From Methylococcales symbiont of Hymedesmia sp. n. MRB-2018 (GTDB taxonomy: Bacteria; Pseudomonadota; Gammaproteobacteria; Methylococcales; Methylomonadaceae), in NCBI GenBank assembly GCA_003666385.1, contig QPIN01000040.1, positions 1 to 36,509 on the forward strand: 36,509 nucleotides of DNA. The letters are read 5' to 3'. Below the pieces are notes generated by a model. That model did not search any database. It saw only the letters and a program-made list of their open reading frames with translations, and was not told the origin of the DNA. Below, piece by piece: positions 1 to 6,680 of the stretch; positions within the stretch are counted from its first letter, which is position 1; each line of letters begins with the position of its first letter. The position numbers were made by a program, and so were the translations under genes.

Positions 1-159
1 CTACTCACCCCTTACGCTGGCTTAGGTATAGCAAATGGAACACAAAGCTATAATATAGGCGGACGTTGGAAAATAGATTCTACAATGAATCTAAATCTAA
101 TAGGCGAGCATAAGAAAACAGACGACAGCATACAGTTGCGTGGTAACTTTAGGTTTTAG
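1..159 (+). CDS. C-terminal end of a beta-barrel (autotransporter-type) outer-membrane protein, partial
   Basis: The reading frame is open from base 1 and ends with TAG at 157-159, leaving the last 52 residues. They read LLTPYAGLGIANGTQ..., then GGRWKIDSTMNLNLIGEH, and end in LRGNFRF. The alternating hydrophobic pattern and the terminal aromatic residue are typical of the last beta-strands of an outer-membrane barrel, where a final Phe is recognised by the BAM complex. Similar tails (TPYAGL, GGRW, LRGSLRF) close large surface proteins with autotransporter-like or Ig-like repeats in gammaproteobacteria. The passenger domain lies outside the window, so its ligand or role cannot be stated. A strong terminator follows 32 bases after the stop. 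Confidence 0.6.
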   Translation, partial: LLTPYAGLGIANGTQSYNIGGRWKIDSTMNLNLIGEHKKTDDSIQLRGNFRF

Positions 160-190
160 TGAGTAAATAACAAAGAGCCAAGGAAAAAGG

Positions 191-222
191 AAAAATGAGG
201 ACAAAACGTCCTCATTTTTTTT
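191..222 (+). terminator. Rho-independent terminator
   Basis: A perfect 12-base arm AAAAATGAGGAC, a short loop, the matching GTCCTCATTTTT arm and a continuing T-run. It lies just behind the stop of the beta-barrel gene and points in the right direction to end that transcript. Confidence 0.9.
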
Positions 223-241
223 GTCTGTCATTTCTTTATTT

Positions 242-721
242 TTAAAGCACTTGCTTGTTGGGGAGGGTTGGGTGGGGAGATTCTAATACTTGGTATAGAC
301 CCAACAAAGGGTTTACAAAATCAAGTTGCTCTGAATACCAAATATTAGATGCTGAATTATAGCGATCCAATCTGGCTGCAAACATAGCCCCAGACCAAGC
401 TAGGCACTTTATAGAAATTTTTTAGTCAGTTTGTTTTTCAACAATTGACTGAATTCCCTTATCAAATATTCTAACAGGACAATCGTGATTATAAATATCT
501 TGATAATTAGTTGAAACTGATCTTGCGGCTAATAATACTTCAACTAACTTCATTTAGAATACGTCAGATCTATTGACAGTTACTCCTGATTCTATAATCC
601 TATTTACACGATTATTTTCTGCTGTAAAGTCTTCTCTGCTAGTATCTTTACCAATACCATCACCAGAAGTGAATTTTATATCTATTAGTCCGTTTTCTAC
701 TTCTTTAGTTTCTGTCCCCAT
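242..721 (-). pseudogene. decayed reading frame of unknown function
   Basis: On the minus strand one frame reads as protein-like sequence for about 160 codons, broken by in-frame TAA codons at 554-556 and 422-424 and ending at 242-244. The pieces are a start at 721 (MGTETKEVENGLIDIKF...), a middle piece beginning MKLVEVLLAARSV directly after the first stop, and a tail containing AMFAARLDRYNSAS and LDFVNPLLGLYQVLE. That three consecutive pieces share one frame suggests a single ancestral gene with nonsense mutations rather than three small genes. A further protein-like scrap (YGSKLTNSDALRGLRNTYNK) lies upstream in another frame near 770-840. I do not recognise the family. Two very short independent genes remain possible for the first two pieces. 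Confidence 0.35.
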
Positions 722-835
722 AGCCTGCTCCACCTAAAGGTTATTTAAAATTAATGATACCTGTTTATTTATTATAAGTATTGCGTAGACCTCGTAAAGC
801 ATCTGAATTAGTTAATTTACTACCATAAGGACAGT

Positions 836-859
836 AGAGACAGGGCATGCCCTGTCTCT
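836..859. repeat. 24-bp perfect palindrome, copy 1
   Basis: The half-site AGAGACAGGGCA is followed by its exact reverse complement. The same palindrome recurs at 15286-15309, and in both places the motif CAACATTTTTAGGTGAATGTT follows within a few bases, so this is a dispersed REP-like element. Confidence 0.75.
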
Positions 860-876
860 CTCTATCCCAACATTTT

Positions 877-920
877 TAGGTGAATGTTGGGTTACGAAAA
901 AATGTAACCCAACCTACGCG
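877..920. repeat. dispersed hairpin repeat (GTTGGGTTAC ... GTAACCCAAC), copy 1
   Basis: GTTGGGTTAC at 886-895 and GTAACCCAAC at 904-913 form a hairpin. Outside it lie TTAGGTGAAT on one side and CTACGCG on the other. Copies in the opposite orientation sit inside the MITE-like elements near 8085-8135 and 9745-9792. It resembles the REP-type hairpins that are common in environmental bacteria. Confidence 0.7.
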
Positions 921-944
921 ACCTTGATCTTTAGTCCTTAGTCC

Positions 945-1055
945 CTTTTGTTCAAGAGCAAGGCGAAAGTGCGGAGTTTACAGGTGTAAATGCGTACTTT
1001 CAACGCGGCTAAACGCGGCTATTGGACAAAATAGAGGGGCAATCTAAATAGTTAC
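945..1055 (-). mobile_element. MITE-like element, copy F (5'-truncated)
   Basis: Read on the minus strand it begins GTAACTATTTAGATTGCC, then a CTCTATTTTGTCCAATAG block and the core TTTACACCTGTAAACTCC, and fades after GCTCTTGAACAAAA. The same blocks occur at 7767-7908, 12498-12646 and, with other interiors, at 8013-8209 and 9697-9904. Its outer end overlaps the stop codon of the neighbouring lipoprotein gene by one base. Confidence 0.65.
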
Positions 1056-2098
1056 TACAAAAGTTCATCTATCTCTATAGTATCAATATCACTGACTGGA
1101 TCATCCCAAAATGAACCCATTTTGCCAATGGGTGTACGACTACCTGTCGCTTTAGTCCACAAACGGTCAGAAAACTGTTGCATTTGTAATATTGAAAGCT
1201 GATTAAGTAATTGATAAGCATTATTAACAGAAGTAGAAGCTTTGACTTGACTATGCTGGTGAATAATTTGTTTAACTTGTTCTGTATTGCCCAAGCTTAG
1301 ATGTACTTGTGCTGATAATACCTGTGCTATACCTATGCCTTGTTGTAAACCTATTTGCAGGGCATCATTCAACATTTTTATAGGATCTACATTCGCCGGT
1401 TTATCAACGGGGCTTATTATCCAAAGAGCGGCTTGAATAGCATCAGGCACTCCCCACCATGTTTGATTATTTATACAGACGGCTGCACGTCCTATTTTTG
1501 CAGCTATATCTAGTGGTACATTGGCTTTTCCAGCAGAAGCAATATCGTTTATTAATGCTTGCAAACCACTGATTAAACCCATCATCCAATACAGATCTTC
1601 CTCTTTGTCATTAAATGGAGGACAGTTTGTTCCTAACTCTGAATAAATTGAAGTTAAATATTGATAAGCTATTAATTGTCTACTCGCAGCCTGTGCTAAA
1701 TAGCGTTGCTGGGCAATACGTGCATCTTTTGCCACTACAGGGTCTTTGACATATAGCGCACGCAAGTAACGTAATTCTTCTTCCCAAGCTTTAAATTCTG
1801 TACAACTGCCAGCCATTAAATAAAATAAAACAGCTAATTGATCGGGAGAGCTTGTTACCTTAGAAAAACTTAACAGAAAAGGGGCAAAAGATTCTGCCAT
1901 TGAACAACTCAGTGCGACATCTTCTGCAGCCAATAAATAAGGAACACCTTGGTCTTCCGCATAGCCAATTAATGCGTTACCCGTACCTTTATAAACTACA
2001 CTACAGGCACTTAATAGTAATGAAACGGTTAATAAAAAAAATAGCGATAGTGCAGAAGGAGGTTTTTTCAAAATATCTATCCTACGTTTTTTGCCCAA
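1055..2098 (-). CDS. putative helical-repeat lipoprotein
   Basis: A 347-residue protein with a basic N-terminus, a hydrophobic stretch (ALSLFFLLTVSLLLSAC) and a lipobox LLSAC at about residues 28-32, so it is predicted to be a lipid-anchored envelope protein. The rest is largely helical, with Ala/Leu-rich segments such as LAVLFYLMAGSCTEF and IAQQRYLAQAASRQLIAYQYL that resemble TPR-like solenoids. There are several cysteines and a conserved-looking WWGVPDAIQAALW segment. TatT-type TRAP-transporter lipoproteins have a comparable layout, but no transporter gene is adjacent, so this is only a suggestion. The stop codon touches a MITE-like element, so the last few residues may be altered from the ancestral form. 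Confidence 0.6.
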   Translation of the reverse strand: MGKKRRIDILKKPPSALSLFFLLTVSLLLSACSVVYKGTGNALIGYAEDQGVPYLLAAEDVALSCSMAESFAPFLLSFSKVTSSPDQLAVLFYLMAGSCTEFKAWEEELRYLRALYVKDPVVAKDARIAQQRYLAQAASRQLIAYQYLTSIYSELGTNCPPFNDKEEDLYWMMGLISGLQALINDIASAGKANVPLDIAAKIGRAAVCINNQTWWGVPDAIQAALWIISPVDKPANVDPIKMLNDALQIGLQQGIGIAQVLSAQVHLSLGNTEQVKQIIHQHSQVKASTSVNNAYQLLNQLSILQMQQFSDRLWTKATGSRTPIGKMGSFWDDPVSDIDTIEIDELL

Positions 2099-2126
2099 CT
2101 AAATACTACCCTGTTTAACTATAAAT

Positions 2127-2342
2127 TTATCCTACTATAAAATAAGCCTTCAACACTAAAGCTAATATACCTGCAATAACGATCCACATCATTTTACTGA
2201 TAGCATCTAGTTTAGTTTCGACAATAGCTAGGCACTTATCCAAGCCTGAATGCTCAACAGATTCAGCAGCCAATGAAGCAGACTCTTTAGTAACGCCTAC
2301 TTCTATAAATGCTTGATAAATTTCTTTATTCAATAGGCTCAT
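2127..2342 (-). CDS. small membrane-anchored coiled-coil protein
   Basis: About 71 residues. The start MSLLNKEIYQ is preferred over the ATG 12 bases upstream because a G-rich ribosome site (GGGGGG) lies just before it. The N-terminal half is helical and charged (VGVTKESASLAAESVEHS, then LAIVETKLDAISKM). The C-terminus is one membrane segment (MMWIVIAGILALVLKAYFIV). This matches the layout of short DUF1640/CCDC90-like bacterial proteins, whose function is not established. It lies in the same orientation as the lipoprotein gene, 28 bases upstream of it, so the two may be co-transcribed. Confidence 0.55.
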   Translation of the reverse strand: MSLLNKEIYQAFIEVGVTKESASLAAESVEHSGLDKCLAIVETKLDAISKMMWIVIAGILALVLKAYFIVG

Positions 2343-2406
2343 AATCCCCCCCATATTTCTAATAAAATTGGTATAAACATACTAACACATTCCAATTTAA
2401 TGCTTT

Positions 2407-2463
2407 TTTCGTCTTTCGTCTTTCGTCTTTCGTCTTTCGTCTTTCGTCTTTCGTCTTTCGTCT
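2407..2463. repeat. heptanucleotide tandem array (CGTCTTT)n
   Basis: About eight perfect head-to-tail copies of CGTCTTT in the gap between the small membrane protein and parD. Shorter copies of the same heptamer are at 9812-9834. The rest of the gap (2464-2682) shows no convincing gene. Confidence 0.9.
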
Positions 2464-2682
2464 ATATTATTTCCCTTCAATTAAAAGAATTAAAGGGTAG
2501 CCACCCCTTTATCTCCCTATATTAAATTTACGTTAGCAGATATACGATGAACTCTGCCAAAGCACTGAACTTTGATATAAAAATGACCTTTGAAAACGAA
2601 CTGCGCTGCCAACGGTCAGTTGGATTTTTTTGTTATAAGGGTATACCATCAAGTACCAATTATTGATATTTGAGGTGGCGAT

Positions 2683-2922
2683 ATGCCTAAAAATACTAGC
2701 ATGACCCTTGGTGAACACTTTGATGGCTTTATAGCTCATAAAATTGACGAAGGTCGTTTTTCTTCAGCAAGTGAGGTGGTTCGAGCTGCACTTAGAATGT
2801 TTGAAGACAACGAACAAAAAATAATGACTCTCCGAAATTTACTTGAAGAAGGTGAGCGTAGCGGTACTACAGAGTACAGCTATGAAAGCCTCATGAATGA
2901 ACTAGACGAAGAACTTGGTTAA
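2683..2922 (+). CDS. parD: ParD-type antitoxin (ribbon-helix-helix)
   Basis: 79 residues. The N-terminal MPKNTSMTLGEHFDGFIAHK followed by GRFSSASEVVRAALRMFED is the ParD/CopG ribbon-helix-helix signature (beta-strand, then two helices, with the conserved S.SEVVR.ALR). The acidic C-terminal tail (ESLMNELDEELG) would wrap the toxin. A good ribosome site (GAGGTGG) precedes the ATG. The stop overlaps the ParE start by one base (TAATG), which implies translational coupling. It would neutralise ParE and repress the shared promoter. The pair forms the first recognisable cassette of the attC array. Confidence 0.9.
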   Translation: MPKNTSMTLGEHFDGFIAHKIDEGRFSSASEVVRAALRMFEDNEQKIMTLRNLLEEGERSGTTEYSYESLMNELDEELG

Positions 2923-3224
2923 TGAGAACATTTACACTGACTAATAAAGCCAAGGCAGATTTGAAATCAATTGCTGCCTATACTCAGAGACAGTGGGGTA
3001 AAGATCAACGTAAAACTTACATACGGCAATTCGATGATTCTTTTTATATGCTATCGAAAACTCCTGAGTTAGGCAATAAGTGTGATTTTATTAAACAGGG
3101 GTATCGAAAGTTTCCAGTTTCTAGTCATATTCTTTTCTATCATAATATTAGCCAGTTTAAAATTGAGTTTGTTCGTATATTACATAAGCGTATGGATTCT
3201 AAAATACAATTTGAAATTTTATAA
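2922..3224 (+). CDS. parE: ParE-family toxin (RelE/ParE fold)
   Basis: 100 residues. MRTFTLTNKAKADLKSIAAYT, then QWGKDQRKTYIRQFDDSF, and the C-terminal strands HILFYHNI...IEFVRILHKRMD are the classical ParE pattern. Known ParE proteins inhibit DNA gyrase; RelE-like mRNA cleavage occurs in the same fold but the usual RelE catalytic set is not evident. It is coupled to parD by overlapping codons. The stop codon TAA lies inside the first bases of the following attC site, the tight packing expected of an integron cassette. Confidence 0.9.
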   Translation: MRTFTLTNKAKADLKSIAAYTQRQWGKDQRKTYIRQFDDSFYMLSKTPELGNKCDFIKQGYRKFPVSSHILFYHNISQFKIEFVRILHKRMDSKIQFEIL

Positions 3225-3347
3225 CGCCCAAAATCAGCTGTGCAGCAAATATGGAGTGGCTTTTGCGGCAGCAAATATGGAACGGCTTTTGCGGCAGCAA
3301 AATGGCGTGCCATGTTTGCTGCATCCGCTGGATTTTAATTGTTATGT
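3220..3347 (+). other. attC recombination site 1 (ParDE cassette)
   Basis: The site starts with TATAACGCCC and ends with AATTGTTATG. The arms pair imperfectly (AAAATCAGC...TGCAGCAAATATGG against CCATGTTTGCTGCATCCGCTGGATTTT), with unpaired bases on one strand as in folded attC sites. The centre has a repeated GCTTTTGCGGCAGCAAA motif. It follows directly on the parE stop. It differs in sequence from sites 2-4, so its cassette has another origin. Confidence 0.7.
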
Positions 3348-3355
3348 TTTTTTCT

Positions 3356-3391
3356 TTGTGATAATGTGTAACATTTATAATAATATACACA
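3356..3391 (+). promoter_or_regulatory. vapBC promoter/operator region
   Basis: An inverted repeat TGTGTA (3365-3370) and TACACA (3386-3391) brackets a TATAAT box at 3376-3381. A -35-like TTGTGA at 3356 is closer than ideal. A repeat over the -10 region just upstream of vapB fits autorepression by the VapBC complex. The promoter call is weaker than the repeat. Confidence 0.45.
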
Positions 3392-3401
3392 TGGGTGTCC
3401 T

Positions 3402-3596
3402 ATGAGAACCAACATAGTAATTGATGACCAGCTTATGGTCAATGCTCTGAAAGCTAGCAGGTTGAAAACCAAAAAAGATGTAGTTGAACAAGGGCTTAAG
3501 CTCCTCATAAAACTAAGCAAACAACAGGCAATAAGAGACATCAGGGGGAAGGTGGCTTGGGAAGGAGACCTTGATGAAATGCGAGGGCGTAAATGA
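3402..3596 (+). CDS. vapB: VapB-type antitoxin
   Basis: 64 residues. MRTNIVIDDQLMVNALKAS followed by KTKKDVVEQGLKLLIKL is the DUF2191/VapB ribbon-helix-helix pattern, in which the short strand RTNIVIDD binds DNA as a dimer. The C-terminal part (IRGKVAWEGDLDEMR) is the toxin-binding tail and contains the common GKV.WEGDL motif. The stop overlaps the vapC start by four bases (ATGA). It is expected to neutralise VapC and to bind the inverted repeat around the -10 box upstream. It belongs to the second cassette of the array. Confidence 0.92.
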   Translation: MRTNIVIDDQLMVNALKASRLKTKKDVVEQGLKLLIKLSKQQAIRDIRGKVAWEGDLDEMRGRK

Positions 3597-3994
3597 TTTT
3601 AGTGGATACTAGCGTATGGATTGACTACTTTAATGGTGTGGATAACCTCCATACCACCACACTTGATTTAAAGCTAATAGAAGGGACGGTTGCAATAGGT
3701 GACATTATTTTTTTGGAGATACTTCAAGGATTCAGAAAAGATAGTGATTACAAAAAAACAAAAACTCGCCTTTCAACATTAGAACAATATGAAATGTTTG
3801 GGCATCGAATGGTGAATAATTGCGCTGAAAATTACCGCAGCCTACGAAAAAAAGGAATAACCATTCGCAGCACTACAGATATAATTATCGCAACTTTTTG
3901 TATTGAGAACAAATTACCCCTTTTATTCAAAGACAAAGATTTTATTCCTTTTGTTGATCATCTAAATTTATTGCCGACATCATTGAAAACCTAA
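3593..3994 (+). CDS. vapC: VapC-type PIN-domain ribonuclease toxin
   Basis: 133 residues. MILVDTSVWIDYFNG carries the first catalytic Asp, GDIIFLEILQGF the conserved Glu, and TTDIIIATFCIENKLPLLFKDKDF the distal acidic residues of the PIN active site. VapC toxins cleave tRNA or rRNA and are inhibited by VapB. The length is normal and all acidic positions are present, so the toxin should be active. The TAA stop sits inside the first bases of attC site 2 (ACCTAAC), as expected for a gene cassette. Confidence 0.92.
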   Translation: MILVDTSVWIDYFNGVDNLHTTTLDLKLIEGTVAIGDIIFLEILQGFRKDSDYKKTKTRLSTLEQYEMFGHRMVNNCAENYRSLRKKGITIRSTTDIIIATFCIENKLPLLFKDKDFIPFVDHLNLLPTSLKT

Positions 3995-4086
3995 CGCCAG
4001 CTTCAGCGGTTGTCGTAAGAGGCGCGAATTTTACGATAGCAAAATTTCGTGACGCTTACGGCAGTCCGCTGGAAACTTGTTAGGTG
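3989..4086 (+). other. attC recombination site 2 (VapBC cassette)
   Basis: Outer boxes are ACCTAACG and TTGTTAGGTGG. The inner arms AGCGG, TTGTCGTAAG and CTTACGGCA, CCGCTGG fold into an imperfect hairpin around a central AATTTTACG/CGAAATTT stem. The roughly 97-bp site is almost identical to sites 3 and 4, the homogeneity seen in sedentary chromosomal integrons. Confidence 0.88.
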
Positions 4087-4128
4087 GTTTTATAACATTT
4101 TTCATTTAATTTCACTGACCCTAATTAT
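4086..4128 (+). repeat. shared cassette leader, copy 1
   Basis: Directly after the attC, GGTTTTATAACATTTTTC, ATTTAATTTCAC and GACCCTAATTATT follow. The same leader follows attC sites 3 and 4. The remaining stretch to 4309 shows no gene and forms the 5' part of the DarT/NADAR cassette. Confidence 0.75.
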
Positions 4129-4309
4129 TCTTTTCCATATATTGGTTGTTTTGTCTATGTATTTTGTTGGGTTTATTATTATAAATCAAATGGTTGAGTG
4201 GTTTTTAAGGGTTGACTAATTACCGCCGCTAAATCAACAAAAAAACGGGCATTTAATGGCTGAAAATCAAAGTTGAGACTCTATGTGTGAATTTGGGTTG
4301 TTAGCCTTT

Positions 4310-5002
4310 TTATAATAAAGTTCCTTGTTTAAGTTCTATCGAATGATTTTGTTTAAAGGAATCAGCAGACACCATATCTATAAAATCTTTCTGTGATCTT
4401 AATGCATCATTCAAAGAATCAAGTTTAAGCAAAGAAACTAACAATGCACAAGTTCTTGCTTGGCAATTAATTGATTTTGAAGGATTAAATTCAATATCTG
4501 TAAACCCTTTATATTCAAACAATCTAGTTAAGAAGTCTTGATGAGGTTGTAGAGCTGATAAATACAACCAATCATAGAAAGCTGTTTTAGGGGTTAATGG
4601 CCAATCTTGACCAAAAAAATCAAATCCAACTAGCTGTCCAGATTCTCTAATACGGTAATCTTTTTTGGCACTTTTACTATCTTTCTCGTAAATATCCTTA
4701 AAAGGACCTCCTTTTTCAAAAACTTTACTACCTTGAAAAGCAGACTCAATGCTAATTTCACCAATTTTAGTATTTACTTTTAAATTAAAAGCACTCAATC
4801 TTCGACCTAATAACTCCTCAGATTTAGTTGAAACTTCTAATAATGGAAATAACCCTCTATTTTTAGCTCCTTTATGTAATGCCTTTATATTTTTTTTCTT
4901 TTGAATTGCTGCAAACCCAAGATTCCATTTAAAATCTACTTGGATTTCATCGACAAAATGATCTATTTTTTCTACAGATAAAAATATCGGACGTTTAGCC
5001 AT
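4310..5002 (-). CDS. NADAR-domain antitoxin of a DarT1-type system
   Basis: 230 residues. After MAKRPIFLS come VDFKWNLGFAAIQKKKNIKA (about 22-41), LSAFNL (69-74), IESAFQGSKVFEKGGP (85-100), KTAFYDWLYLSAL and FTDIEFNPSKSINCQAR (167-183). These blocks match the NADAR family, specifically the DarT-associated NADAR antitoxins, which remove ADP-ribose from guanine bases modified by DarT1 toxins. The start codon overlaps the end of the toxin gene by eight bases, so the pair is an operon with the toxin first. The gene runs against the direction of the cassette array and therefore needs its own promoter, as is typical for toxin-antitoxin cassettes. The assignment rests on motif recall without a database search. 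Confidence 0.8.
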   Translation of the reverse strand: MAKRPIFLSVEKIDHFVDEIQVDFKWNLGFAAIQKKKNIKALHKGAKNRGLFPLLEVSTKSEELLGRRLSAFNLKVNTKIGEISIESAFQGSKVFEKGGPFKDIYEKDSKSAKKDYRIRESGQLVGFDFFGQDWPLTPKTAFYDWLYLSALQPHQDFLTRLFEYKGFTDIEFNPSKSINCQARTCALLVSLLKLDSLNDALRSQKDFIDMVSADSFKQNHSIELKQGTLL

Positions 5003-5516
5003 TTTTATAACCTAGTATTTTTTCAATTGGTACAAAGTTCGGAATTAATATTTCTGACTTTATTGCAGCTTGTCTACGTGCTTGAATTTCTGGTTTAGTC
5101 CAATCTGTCCTTGTAAACAAAACTTCAAAATCTATTTTTTCTTTTATATTTTCAGAAGAAAGAATTTCAACGCCCGTTTTGTTTGAAACATCAACAGTAA
5201 AAAGAACGCCTTCTTCAAGAATTATTGAGGCATCAATTTTAAGCCATATAGGATCTAGAATTCTGTATTCTTGCTTTGCTATAAAAAGCATAGGATGGTC
5301 ATCTAAAAATGCCAAATGAACATATTTATGCAAGTCTCTTCTTTTATCAGCATCATGACTCCAATCATTACCGCCAAAAATAGGAACTTGCACTCTTCTT
5401 TTTTCTAATTCTTCAAGGGATAGAATTCCTTTACATTCTTGGATTAAAGGAATATTAGATTTATCTGTAAAATGCCAAATTGCATCAAAATTGTAATTTT
5501 CAAGTATGTCTTTCAT
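4995..5516 (-). CDS. DarT-like DNA ADP-ribosyltransferase toxin
   Basis: 173 residues, slightly shorter than the roughly 200 typical of DarT (DUF4433). The N-terminal WHFTDKSNIPLI (14-25) is the NAD-binding His motif. LHKYVHLAFLDDHPMLF (62-78) is the core strand region. KSEILIPNFVPIEKILG (153-169) contains the predicted catalytic Glu155 in the characteristic E(I/V)L(I/V)P setting. DarT enzymes attach ADP-ribose to single-stranded DNA, DarT2 on thymine and DarT1 on guanine. A NADAR rather than a macrodomain partner points to the DarT1 type. It is in a reverse-oriented cassette between attC 2 and attC 3, with about 60 bases between its start and attC 3 for a promoter. Confidence 0.82.
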   Translation of the reverse strand: MKDILENYNFDAIWHFTDKSNIPLIQECKGILSLEELEKRRVQVPIFGGNDWSHDADKRRDLHKYVHLAFLDDHPMLFIAKQEYRILDPIWLKIDASIILEEGVLFTVDVSNKTGVEILSSENIKEKIDFEVLFTRTDWTKPEIQARRQAAIKSEILIPNFVPIEKILGYKNG

Positions 5517-5573
5517 AGAAATGACTGTAGCACATTGGTAATTTTTTGCAGAATCTCCTGCAAATATTTTCTA

Positions 5574-5671
5574 GGCTAACGCCAGCTTCAGCGGTTGTCG
5601 TAAGAGGCGCGAATTTTACGATAGCAAAATTTCGTGACGCTTACGGCAGTCCGCTGAAAACTTGTTAGGTG
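5574..5671 (+). other. attC recombination site 3 (DarT/NADAR cassette)
   Basis: Same structure and sequence as sites 2 and 4, with one visible difference in the right inner arm (CCGCTGAAAAC instead of CCGCTGGAAAC) and GGCTAACG rather than ACCTAACG at its left edge. It closes the reverse-oriented toxin-antitoxin cassette. Confidence 0.88.
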
Positions 5672-5720
5672 GTTTTATAACATTTTTCATTTAATTTCAC
5701 CCTGACCCTAATTATTTCTT
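5671..5720 (+). repeat. shared cassette leader, copy 2
   Basis: GGTTTTATAACATTTTTC and the following ATTTAATTTCAC match the leader behind attC 2 and attC 4, with a three-base insertion (CCT) before GACCCTAATTATT. Confidence 0.75.
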
Positions 5721-5766
5721 TATTGACTAAATTACGTATTTGAACCATAATCAAAACTGAATAGCA

Positions 5767-5822
5767 CCCCAGAAAGTACGAGCCTCCAACAATAGCGAGG
5801 CTTCTGAAATCTGGGGTTTTTT
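5767..5822 (+). promoter_or_regulatory. leader hairpin ahead of the NYN-domain gene
   Basis: An outer stem ACCCCAGA/TCTGGGGT encloses an inner stem AGCCTC/GAGGCT and is followed by TTTTTT. It looks like a Rho-independent terminator but has no gene in front of it and sits 24 bases before the NYN-domain start, so it could be an attenuator or the end of a short leader RNA. Confidence 0.5.
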
Positions 5823-5845
5823 ATGCCTAATAAACAAGGATATAC

Positions 5846-6444
5846 ATGAAATATGCGATATTAGTAGATGGCAGTTACTTCATTAAACGTTACAGGGCAT
5901 TATACTGACTGGAGAAGCAAGTCTGCCAACCAAGTTGCTAGAGACTTATATGGAGGTCTTTTGCGAAATCTACGTAAAATCAATAAAAACGGGAATAAAA
6001 AAGAATTATATAGGATTTTCTTTTATGATTGCCCACCCCTTGTGAAAAGAGTACAAAATCCTGTTACAAAAAAAGGCTTTAACTTTGGCGAAACTCCAGA
6101 AGCAAAGTTTCGAAACGAATTTCATACTGAACTTAAACGTTTTAGAAAAGTGGCTGTGCGATTTGGTTGAAAAGCTAACTGAGGGTGATGTTAAATATGA
6201 GGCTAGGCAAAAAGGAGTTGACATGAAGATTGGCCTTGATATAGCTTCGTTGGCATACAAAAAATCAGTTGACCAAATAATTCTTGTTGCTGGGGACAGT
6301 GATTTTGTTCCAGCAGCTAAACTGGCCAGAAGAGAAGGTATTGATTTTATTCTTGATCCAATGTGGAACAACATAAACCCAGATTTACATGAACATATAG
6401 ACGGGTTAATTTCTTCCTGGCCTAAGCCGTGCAAAAAAACCTAA
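5846..6444 (+). pseudogene. broken NYN-domain (LabA/DUF88-type) nuclease gene
   Basis: Three frames together give one NYN-family protein. From the ATG at 5846 comes MKYAILVDGSYFIKRYRALY with the first catalytic Asp, then a stop. A second frame continues with DWRSKSANQVARDLYGG, KELYRIFFYDCPPL and RKVAVRFG. The third frame carries EKLTEGDVKYEARQKGVDMK, ILVAGDSDFVPAAKLARREG and DPMWNNI to the stop at 6444. NYN proteins are PIN-like RNases, and the VDG, GDSDF and KGVD motifs are the active-site parts. Continuity breaks near 5905 (simple frameshift) and near 6155, where family sequence between the two halves is missing, so an out-of-frame deletion is likely. Two breaks make a sequencing error an unlikely sole cause. 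Confidence 0.75.
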
Positions 6445-6536
6445 CGCCAGCTTCAGCGGTTGTCGTAAGAGGCGCGAATTTTACGATAGCAAAATTTCGT
6501 GACGCTTACGGCAGTCCGCTGGAAACTTGTTAGGTG
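6439..6536 (+). other. attC recombination site 4 (NYN cassette)
   Basis: Appears identical to attC site 2, from ACCTAACG to GTTAGGTGG. It includes the stop codon of the broken NYN gene (TAA at 6442-6444). It is the last site seen; a resident outer-membrane protein gene in the opposite orientation follows. Confidence 0.88.
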
Positions 6537-6583
6537 GTTTTATAACATTTTTCATTTAATTTCACCGACCCTAATTATTCTTC
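6536..6583 (+). repeat. shared cassette leader, copy 3
   Basis: GGTTTTATAACATTTTTC, ATTTAATTTCAC and GACCCTAATTATTC again follow the attC, but no cassette gene comes after it. This suggests either a lost cassette or that attC plus leader is duplicated as a unit. Confidence 0.7.
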
Positions 6584-6623
6584 CCTAATTATTCTTTCGT
6601 CTACATCACTTTCCTTCAGGCAT

Positions 6624-6653
6624 AAAAAAAGGGAAGGCTTACACCTTCCCTTT
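6624..6653 (-). terminator. Rho-independent terminator of the outer-membrane protein gene
   Basis: Read on the minus strand: GGGAAGG, a six-base loop, CCTTCCC and a run of T. It lies 28 bases after the stop of the gene at 6681. Confidence 0.85.
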
Positions 6654-6680
6654 CCAGCTTACATTCAAGTTTTATAGCAC

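Noticed and set aside
2596..2646. Possible degenerate attC site in front of parD (CAGTTGGATTTTTTTGTTATA resembles the right end of attC 1)
   Set aside because: Only a right-end resemblance is visible; no matching left arm with the expected outer box was found, so it is not listed as a site.
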